Positions 7,201 to 11,899 of a DNA stretch of 13,061 bases are shown piece after piece. The notes under the pieces were generated by a model. It was not told the origin of the DNA and made no database searches. It saw only the letters and a list, made by a program, of their open reading frames with translations. The DNA is from JBMYQA01 sp049600855 (GTDB lineage Bacteria > Bacteroidota > Bacteroidia > Cytophagales > Flammeovirgaceae): contig JBMYQA010000163.1 in assembly GCA_049600855.1 (NCBI GenBank), positions 1 to 13,061 of the forward strand, in the 5' to 3' direction. Every line of letters begins with the position of its first letter. Positions within the stretch are counted from its first letter, which is position 1. Both the position numbers and the translations under genes were made by a program.

Positions 7201-8562
7201 AGTGGTGGAGATTTCTACTTGAAAGTAGAGATGAGAAACGATTTGATGGAGTACCTCAGAGAAAAAGCAGTAGATGCCATCCAAGATGCTGCGGATTCTG
7301 CAACGAAGGCGATCTCAGACGCTCAGGATGATATTGATAAGGCTCAAGATGACGTTGATAAGCTGCAAAAGCAGATTGAGCGCACACGAAATACCATTAA
7401 GAAAGAACGTGAGCGTGATACTAAAAATGTACGAGATGCTGAAAATACAGTAGCAGCTGCGCAAAACAAGGTAGATTCCATCAAAAAGGAGATTACCGCT
7501 ATGCGCAATACCATCAAAAAAGAGCGTGAGCGTGATACGAAGAATGTGCGAGATGCAGAGAATACCGTTGCTTCGGCACAAGCAACAGTCAATTCCATTA
7601 ATAAAGATATTACCAACACGCGTAATACGATAAAGAAAGAGCGTGAGCGCGATACACAGCGACTGCGCGATGCACAAAAGAGTGTGAGTTCTGCGCAAAG
7701 TAAGGTCAATTCATTACAAGGTGAGATTAATAGTACGAAAAGTAGAATTAATCAACTAAATGATGACATTAAGAAGAAGAAAAAATGGTATAATAAATCG
7801 CCTTGGTACAAGAAATCTTACCGCTGGGCAGAATATAGTGCTTATGCAGCAGCAAAAGGTGCCGAAATTACTGGATTATACACGAAGATAGGAGGCTTGG
7901 AAACTGGGAAAGCTACTGCCAATGCTGCATTAGAGGCAGCAAAGCAAGTGGTTAGAGGAATTGAAAAAGCAGCTAAAACCTTCCCGATTGATGCCGATCC
8001 TCGTATTGTTGCTTTATTTACAGCTAAGGAAACTGCCAATGCAGGTTTAGAAGTAGCTAAACAAAGTTTGAAAGGGCTACAAGCAGCTATCAAAACTTTC
8101 CCAATTGATGCTGATCCTCGCATTGTTGCATTATTTACGGCTAAGGAAACCGCAAATGCGTCTTTAGAAGTAGCCAAGCAAACTTTAAAAGGACTACAAG
8201 CTTTAATTAAGGTATTCCCAATTGATGCTGATCCTCGCATTGTTGCCTTGTTTACGGCTAAGGAAACCGCCAATGCGAGCTTAGAGGCTGCGAAGTTATT
8301 CTTGGAAGGTGTGAAGAAAAGTGTGGGAGGTTTAGCAGATGTAGCCCAATTTATTGTAGAAGCAGGCTTAGGCGGTTTACTTGATGTCAGATATGCACGA
8401 TTTGAAGGTCAACTGAATAGTGTAAAAGGTGGCGGCGTTGAATTGGAACTTGAAATCTTGTTAATGAAGAAACCACTCGATTTGGAGTTGGCATTCAATT
8501 TCAATAACCCGCTTGATGGTGCAAAAGCACTTGCGGAAAAATTGATTGATGAAATCAAATAA
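4258..8562 (+). CDS. Giant beta-repeat and coiled-coil protein of unknown function
   Basis: A 1434-residue protein with no signal peptide, lipobox, transmembrane helix or type IX secretion tail that I can see. Residues 1-~990 are beta-rich with alternating polar and hydrophobic strands. At least four related units can be seen, starting near 38, 307, 416 and 528, each with a V/IP...N...K...S...W pattern (W66, W338, W445). Two of them share DW/NW-TIPLGVT. Residues 992-1176 are a coiled coil with three 39-residue repeats (1044-1160). A WYN hinge (1177-1179) leads to a second helical array of three 39-residue units each starting K-[TV]-FPIDADPR (1240-1356), preceded by a degenerate copy. The last ~75 residues return to beta strands. 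The 169-aa gene just upstream is a stand-alone relative of the helical part. A long scaffold or a lipid-binding beta groove is possible, but only as inference. A domain search should test whether it belongs to a DUF family of giant bacterial/fungal proteins such as DUF6603, which I cannot confirm. Confidence 0.85.
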   Translation: MEIKDIVSQLQAQLTDDKLNLQAIAQVVPSFQNILSGIPESNELTLGGVSINSTTKTITVKGSSPWSAVPLDFEVKLKKEEDQLSSYVTVDMSEGSALSIPNLDFFQLDKASFSFEATPSIKEYIGSFSSNLQLGDVSIPIAAKLPNGEGFHLTSNPENLIFNGIADLSKIVGGKEVLALPEEINSIGNVQLNGLELNALASTKGIQNIQSISLDIGTAEAWELIPQLFELSSIEIVSEVSNPLDKATRNVTGTISGKVKLSNVELELKASKANPKDSWVFTGAIPSIDLAEFASVLLKEFAVPSQLPSVQFVDTQVEINPSAKSYSFQTQSATDSNWTIPLGVTDLVINELSLNASKANGITTGEFKGKSQLFNAQAEITAKLEEELQLAVTLKNVNLTAIVDALIVGFDFPSEVPNVIFDAVTLQVNVKTKELSLTASSTDDWTIPLGVTGLTVEDVQLSIDRKLDDKGKMSTSGSFKGEAALGTVSFDLDYTFPGAFVLETEIPSINLSPALQDLCGSAALIGLPAPSNMLNLSLSDIKIQVAPQSKEFSLSGNSTLGACELLINKNKAGKWGFLVGFAPPANWHFSAIDSSLTVLDELNFSGSGLVLSSAAQQSVSLDTIQVPAGTSIVKGLTFFANLDMSGLGVDDLMSLETLSVSAAIGSTPSNIKLQAGIGGSFKISDSVSMGDMNFFLRPAPSNFELGISGAVNASIGKSDLTFIGTMGIKPIDRSASFAATMLGIWEEPFGVKGLSVADVAMEVGIGIVPPPAVAAPIIGLAGTIGIGAFEGSAAVKFDTAMPSKSMIAASFNQLYLKDIVQTFCEPAIYNQIPKELQNTVLSVGMEDVGVYVVPQPTTIGELYYEAGFKFEGKLSIADFDAQFFFMLDYSKGFLIKASMDPINIEDVFVIAGSNGLPGPSLELDLQIGAVPKVEIAASMRLLGISAETYIALSDAGFLFMVEGKIFDVFEASITASGSGLKSGGDFYLKVEMRNDLMEYLREKAVDAIQDAADSATKAISDAQDDIDKAQDDVDKLQKQIERTRNTIKKERERDTKNVRDAENTVAAAQNKVDSIKKEITAMRNTIKKERERDTKNVRDAENTVASAQATVNSINKDITNTRNTIKKERERDTQRLRDAQKSVSSAQSKVNSLQGEINSTKSRINQLNDDIKKKKKWYNKSPWYKKSYRWAEYSAYAAAKGAEITGLYTKIGGLETGKATANAALEAAKQVVRGIEKAAKTFPIDADPRIVALFTAKETANAGLEVAKQSLKGLQAAIKTFPIDADPRIVALFTAKETANASLEVAKQTLKGLQALIKVFPIDADPRIVALFTAKETANASLEAAKLFLEGVKKSVGGLADVAQFIVEAGLGGLLDVRYARFEGQLNSVKGGGVELELEILLMKKPLDLELAFNFNNPLDGAKALAEKLIDEIK
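5176..5844 (+). repeat. Two clearest beta-repeat units in the giant gene
   Basis: Unit starts at 5176 (LPSVQF, residue 307) and 5503 (VPNVIF, residue 416) are 109 residues apart, and a third begins near 5839-5845. Both units carry an N-x-x-x-K stretch, then a Trp followed by TIPLGVT, at 5269 and 5590. More diverged units begin near residue 38. The DNA around the Trp is also similar, but the units are clearly old. Confidence 0.6.
7387..7737 (+). repeat. Three 117-bp tandem repeats encoding coiled coil
   Basis: Units at 7387-7503, 7504-7620 and 7621-7737 each encode 39 residues beginning RNTIKKERERDT. The first two are nearly identical in protein and the third has diverged in its second half. 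A partial unit (SDAQDDIDKAQDDVDKLQ) precedes them. Thirty-nine residues equals four heptads plus one hendecad, which is compatible with a continuous coiled coil. Confidence 0.9.
7975..8325 (+). repeat. Three 117-bp tandem repeats with the FPIDADPR motif
   Basis: Units at 7975-8091, 8092-8208 and 8209-8325 encode 39 residues each, starting K-[TV]-FPIDADPRIVALFTAKE and continuing into an Ala-rich helix. A degenerate copy lacking FPIDADPR lies just before (ATANAALEAAKQ). Units two and three are almost identical at DNA level across their first halves, which indicates recent duplication or gene conversion. Confidence 0.92.
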
Positions 8563-8568
8563 TTTCAT

Positions 8569-8600
8569 ACGTAGAGACGCAAGGTTTTGCGTCTCTACGT
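8569..8600. repeat. Palindromic GTAGAGACGC element, possible bidirectional terminator
   Basis: Bases 8569-8582 (ACGTAGAGACGCAA) pair perfectly with 8587-8600 around the loop GGTT. It starts 7 bases after the stop of the giant gene and lies 33 bases past the stop of the convergent peptidase gene. The GTAGAGACGC core resembles dispersed palindromes that I recall from several Bacteroidota and cyanobacterial genomes. Its position suits termination from both sides. Confidence 0.7.
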
Positions 8601-8632
8601 TAATTGAAAAAAACTAGCTTGGCATGTAATGC

Positions 8633-9454
8633 TTAATACTTTCCTTTGTATTTCTCATACAATTCCATTGCTTTTGGCATTAAGGCATTCAACTGTTGAA
8701 TTCGCGTATCATTGGAAGGGTGCGTAGATAAAAACTCAGGTGGTGCTTGACCGCCTGATGCGGCTTTCATTCTTTCCCAAAAAGCTGGTGCATGTTGAGG
8801 GTCATATCCTGCCATAGCAGAAAAATATAAGCCCATTTCATCTGCTTCAGACTCATGCGAACGGGAGAACTTCAACATCCCTAGTTGTGAGCCAACGCCA
8901 AAAGCTTGTAAAAATAAATTTTGCGTTAAGGCGGGCTTTTCAGTCATAGCTACTTGAAGACCGACACCGCCCAATTGTACAGCCATAGCCTGACTCATGC
9001 GTTCGCCCCCGTGATTGGCGACTGCGTGGGCAACTTCATGACCCATCACTACAGCAACGCCTTCTTCATCTTTACAAATAGGCAAAATGCCAGTATAAAA
9101 TACGACTTTGCCACCTGGCATACACCAAGCATTCTGAGTAGGATCATCAATTAAGTTAAATTCCCATTGGAAACCTTCCAAACGATCTGAATGACCAATT
9201 TCTGCCATGTAGGCTTCTACGGCCGTTTGTATGCGATTACCCACACGTTTGATCATTTCCGTGTTTTTGGCATCAGCAGAAACTTTATTTTCATTCAAAA
9301 ATTGGGAATACTGTTGAAAACTCATGGTGTGCATCTGCGATGCTGGAATTAAACTGAGTTGTTTTCTGCCCGTTACAGGGTTCGTGGTACAGCTAAAAAC
9401 AAATAGCACCGTACAAACTATGGATATGATTCCTCGGTTTAGCATAAAATTCAT
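8633..9454 (-). CDS. M48-family metallopeptidase lipoprotein
   Basis: A zinc endopeptidase of the M48 family (LoiP/YcaL/BepA-like), expected to be membrane-anchored in the periplasm and to degrade or check envelope proteins. The 273-residue product starts with a lipoprotein signal ending FVFSC (Cys22). Then come NAWCMPGGKVVFYTG (the family's N-A-x-x-x-P-G-G segment), the zinc site HEVAH at 139-143, the third ligand Glu203 in ESEADEMG, and the C-terminal THPSNDTRI motif. No TPR domain follows, so it is the short form. The frame can be opened from a TTG at 9511, but that codon lies inside a -7 promoter box and the ATG at 9454 starts a normal signal peptide, so the ATG was chosen (a second ATG at 9445 is also possible). 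It lies 119 bp downstream of the CxxC lipoprotein gene, on the same strand. Confidence 0.93.
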   Translation of the reverse strand: MNFMLNRGIISIVCTVLFVFSCTTNPVTGRKQLSLIPASQMHTMSFQQYSQFLNENKVSADAKNTEMIKRVGNRIQTAVEAYMAEIGHSDRLEGFQWEFNLIDDPTQNAWCMPGGKVVFYTGILPICKDEEGVAVVMGHEVAHAVANHGGERMSQAMAVQLGGVGLQVAMTEKPALTQNLFLQAFGVGSQLGMLKFSRSHESEADEMGLYFSAMAGYDPQHAPAFWERMKAASGGQAPPEFLSTHPSNDTRIQQLNALMPKAMELYEKYKGKY

Positions 9455-9508
9455 GGATTTAGTGAAAACTAGTCCGTATTTATTTAAAAGCACTAGATTA
9501 TTTCGTAA

Positions 9509-9516
9509 CAAAATTA
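9509..9516 (-). promoter_or_regulatory. Likely -7 box of the peptidase gene
   Basis: On the minus strand TAATTTTG is a full TAnnTTTG match, 54 bases before the ATG at 9454, giving a leader of about 48 bases. A TTG for -33 is present only at a short 15-base spacing, so the upstream half is weak. Confidence 0.42.
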
Positions 9517-9573
9517 GATGAGTAATGGATTCAATAATACATAGAGTTCTTAATAAGACTCAACGCTTAGTGT

Positions 9574-9888
9574 TTATTTACAACAAAGTGGTTGAACGGA
9601 TGACGCATAAGGACGTGCGAGTGAATCTCTTTCTATAATAAAATGATCTTTTTGTAGTTGCTCATAAAGTTGACCACTCTTAAATTCCACTGGGTCATAT
9701 TTTACGGTTAATCGTTTAACCTCTTCTTCATAATATACATAATAAATGCCTTTAACGTCCATCGCAGATTTTTTTAAGTATTTTTCACAAGATTTACAAT
9801 AATTGTCTAAGTAAAAATCTTTCTGTTCTAATTTTTTACAAGATGTAAAAAACAATAACCCTAATAAACAAATAATCAGTTGTTTCAT
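9574..9888 (-). CDS. Small lipoprotein with CxxC, HMA-like metal-binding domain
   Basis: A 104-residue protein. Residues 1-17 are a lipoprotein signal (MKQLIICLLGLLFFTSC). The rest looks like a small beta-alpha-beta-beta-alpha-beta fold of the heavy-metal-associated type. NYCKSCEKYLKK (C31, C34) starts the first helix, VKGIYYVYYEEEVKRLTVKYDP gives the two central strands, and a helix at about 68-80 follows. The protein ends in LCCK, so a vicinal Cys pair (102-103) could also bind metal or form disulfides. The HMA consensus GMxCxxC is only partly kept (no GM), so Cu or Zn binding is inferred, and a thiol-redox role is an alternative. It is probably periplasmic and membrane-anchored. A TAGATTTG box at 9967-9974 may drive it. 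Confidence 0.75.
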   Translation of the reverse strand: MKQLIICLLGLLFFTSCKKLEQKDFYLDNYCKSCEKYLKKSAMDVKGIYYVYYEEEVKRLTVKYDPVEFKSGQLYEQLQKDHFIIERDSLARPYASSVQPLCCK

Positions 9889-9911
9889 CCCTATTTATTT
9901 AAAGCGGTTGC

Positions 9912-9919
9912 TATATTTG
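9912..9919 (+). promoter_or_regulatory. Possible -7 box for the hydrolase-nuoD operon
   Basis: TATATTTG matches TAnnTTTG. No well-placed -33 TTG lies upstream. Use of this box would start transcription near 9925 and leave a leader of about 95 bases that contains the hairpin at 9980-10004. Confidence 0.38.
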
Positions 9920-9966
9920 AATTCTCTCGACTATTCTGAATTGAATGGTGAAAGTAACTATTTCAA

Positions 9967-9974
9967 CAAATCTA
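9967..9974 (-). promoter_or_regulatory. Possible -7 box for the CxxC lipoprotein gene
   Basis: On the minus strand TAGATTTG, the same octamer as at guaC, lies 78 bases upstream of the ATG at 9888. The nearest TTTG upstream (9991-9988) is only 13 bases away. If both this box and the one at 9912-9919 are used, the two divergent transcripts overlap at their 5' ends. Confidence 0.35.
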
Positions 9975-9979
9975 ATGAG

Positions 9980-10004
9980 CAATCATGCAAATTTTTCATG
10001 ATTG
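9980..10004 (+). promoter_or_regulatory. 8-bp inverted repeat upstream of the hydrolase start
   Basis: CAATCATG (9980-9987) and CATGATTG (9997-10004) are perfect inverted copies separated by 9 bases, ending 15 bases before the ATG at 10020. It could be a dimeric regulator's site or a leader hairpin covering the ribosome approach. The sequence alone does not tell which. Confidence 0.4.
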
Positions 10005-10019
10005 GCGATATACATCACT

Positions 10020-10631
10020 ATGAAAATTATTTGTGTAGGAAGAAACTATGCGGCACACATTGCTGAATTAAATAATGAGCGACCTGCTGAACCTGTCATA
10101 TTTACTAAGCCAGATACGGCGTTATTGAGAAATAATGCCCCGTTTTATTATCCTGATTACACCTCAGAAATTCATCATGAGCTGGAGATTGTGTTGAAAA
10201 TCTGCAAAGAAGGAAAAGCCATTGCTGAGAAGTTTGCCGATAAATATTACGATGAGATTGGTTTAGGCATTGATTTTACGGCTAGAGATTTACAAAGTAA
10301 GGCAAAAGCAAAAGGCTTACCTTGGGCATTAGCGAAAGGATTTAACGGTTCTGCACCAATTTCTCATTTTGTGCCTAAGGAAAAATACGGAGACATTACC
10401 AAACTGAGTTTTAGCTTGAAAAAAAATGAGGAAGTAGTGCAGGAAGGAAATACAGAACTGATGTTGTTTCCCTTCAATTACCTCATTTCCTACATCTCTA
10501 AATTCATCACCTTACGCAAAGGAGATCTTATTTTTACGGGAACGCCCAGTGGAGTAGGGTCGGTACAAATTGGAGACCGACTACAGGGATTTATTGAGGA
10601 TGAAGAATTCTTAAACTTTGAAGTGAAATAA
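10020..10631 (+). CDS. FAH-family hydrolase, FAHD1-like acylpyruvase/oxaloacetate decarboxylase
   Basis: A 203-residue single-domain fumarylacetoacetate hydrolase-fold enzyme, cytoplasmic and dependent on Mg2+ or Mn2+. It starts directly with KIICVGRNYAAHIAE, where His13 and Glu16 correspond to the lid dyad of human FAHD1. Metal ligands are Glu54 and Glu56 (HHELE) and Asp85 (GIDFTARD), with the same 31-residue spacing as FAHD1 Glu71-Asp102. LPWALAKGFNGSAP, the GNTELMLFPF region and TGTPSGVG complete the family pattern. By similarity it should hydrolyse acylpyruvates or decarboxylate oxaloacetate; the exact substrate is uncertain. An in-frame TTG at 10002 lies in a hairpin arm, so the ATG at 10020 was chosen. 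nuoD follows after 5 bases, so both are very likely co-transcribed. Confidence 0.9.
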   Translation: MKIICVGRNYAAHIAELNNERPAEPVIFTKPDTALLRNNAPFYYPDYTSEIHHELEIVLKICKEGKAIAEKFADKYYDEIGLGIDFTARDLQSKAKAKGLPWALAKGFNGSAPISHFVPKEKYGDITKLSFSLKKNEEVVQEGNTELMLFPFNYLISYISKFITLRKGDLIFTGTPSGVGSVQIGDRLQGFIEDEEFLNFEVK

Positions 10632-10636
10632 GTCGA

Positions 10637-11854
10637 ATGGCTCAAAAAGTCCAATATCAGTATAAAGAAACCCACTTAAAAAACTCATCTCCTGATTTTT
10701 TCAAAGAAGAGGACTTGAAGGTGGAAGAAATGGTCATCAATTTGGGTCCACAACATCCATCCACACACGGCGTATTGCGCTTGGAAGTGCTAACAGATGG
10801 TGAGATTGTGGTTGATCTCATGGCACATTTAGGATACCTGCATCGTTGCTTTGAAAAACACGCTGAATCCATGCCATTCAATCAAACGATTCCTTTCGTT
10901 GATCGGATGGATTATGTGGCTGCGATGAACTCCGAGCATATTTATGCTTTGGGAGTTGAAAAGATGTTGGGCATGACAGCACAAATCCCGAAACGCGTAG
11001 AATACATTCGGGTGCTCGTTTCAGAACTGAATCGTTTGGCTTCTCATTTTGTAGCGATTGGTACCTATGCAATTGATATTGGAGCATTCACCCCGTTTTT
11101 GTGGATGATGCGCGATCGGGAACACATCCTACGAATGTTGGAATGGGTTTCTGGTGCTCGGATGTTATACAATTACATTTGGATTGGAGGACTGTTTTAC
11201 GATTTACCAATAGGCTTTGAAGAACGATGCTTACAATTATGCAATTACCTCAGACCTAAATTGTTAGAACTCCAAAAGTTGGTGATTGATAACAAAATAT
11301 TTGTTGAGCGAACGGCAAATGTGGGTGTATTACCCTTAGACCTCGCCATCAATTATGGGGTATCAGGCCCTGTCTTGAGGGGCTCAGGGCTTCGCTTTGA
11401 TTTGCGAAAAGTAGATGGCTACTCAGTATATCCTGAATTAGATTTTGATGTACCTGTAGGCGAAGGCTTAGTCGGCACAACAGGCGATTGCTGGGATCGT
11501 AATTACGTTCGCGTATTAGAATGTTACGAATCACTCAAAATCATTGAACAGTGCGTCCAAAAACTGACAACAGACTTTAAACGCGATCGTGCGTTTGATC
11601 CACAGGCGGTCGTGCCCAAAAAAATCAGACCAAAAGAACAAGAATGCTACTTTAGAGGCGAAAACCCGAAAGGAGAATTAGGCTTTTACTTCAAAACTAC
11701 AGGGAAAAGCGACATCCCTTTTCGAATGAAAGCACGCTCTTGTTGTTTCGTTAATTTGTCGGTGCTTCGAGAATTGTCTCAAGGTGTCATGCTTTCGGAC
11801 TTAGTCGCGATTATTGGGTCATTGGATTTTGTAATGGGCGAAGTTGATCGGTAA
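10637..11854 (+). CDS. nuoD: NADH-quinone oxidoreductase subunit D
   Basis: The 49-kDa subunit of respiratory complex I, in the peripheral arm at the membrane interface. With NuoB it forms the head of the quinone cavity. The 405-residue protein is full length. GPQHPSTHGVLRLE (37-50) includes His44, and RMDY has Tyr93. These correspond to His38 and Tyr87 of Thermus Nqo4, the quinone head-group ligands. The C-terminus GSLDFVMGEVDR is the usual one. No other nuo gene is adjacent: a FAH-family gene lies 5 bp upstream and an opposing kinase gene follows, so the rest of complex I must be elsewhere. No frameshift or missing motif is seen, so it appears functional. No convincing terminator is visible in the 45 bases to the kinase stop. 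Confidence 0.96.
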   Translation: MAQKVQYQYKETHLKNSSPDFFKEEDLKVEEMVINLGPQHPSTHGVLRLEVLTDGEIVVDLMAHLGYLHRCFEKHAESMPFNQTIPFVDRMDYVAAMNSEHIYALGVEKMLGMTAQIPKRVEYIRVLVSELNRLASHFVAIGTYAIDIGAFTPFLWMMRDREHILRMLEWVSGARMLYNYIWIGGLFYDLPIGFEERCLQLCNYLRPKLLELQKLVIDNKIFVERTANVGVLPLDLAINYGVSGPVLRGSGLRFDLRKVDGYSVYPELDFDVPVGEGLVGTTGDCWDRNYVRVLECYESLKIIEQCVQKLTTDFKRDRAFDPQAVVPKKIRPKEQECYFRGENPKGELGFYFKTTGKSDIPFRMKARSCCFVNLSVLRELSQGVMLSDLVAIIGSLDFVMGEVDR

Positions 11855-11899
11855 TCCGTGACGAAATGATGAGCTTGGTGCTAGCATCAATAACTAAAA

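Noticed and set aside
7315..8273. Three minus-strand open frames across the repeat arrays
   Set aside because: Their internal repetition is just the complement of the 117-bp repeats; the plus-strand frame continues through without interruption.
7387..8325. CRISPR-like array
   Set aside because: The units are direct tandem repeats without unique spacers and keep one reading frame; they are protein repeats.
11855..11899. Terminator between nuoD and the kinase gene
   Set aside because: Only a few scattered pairings (GATG with CATC) are possible and there is no T-run after them.
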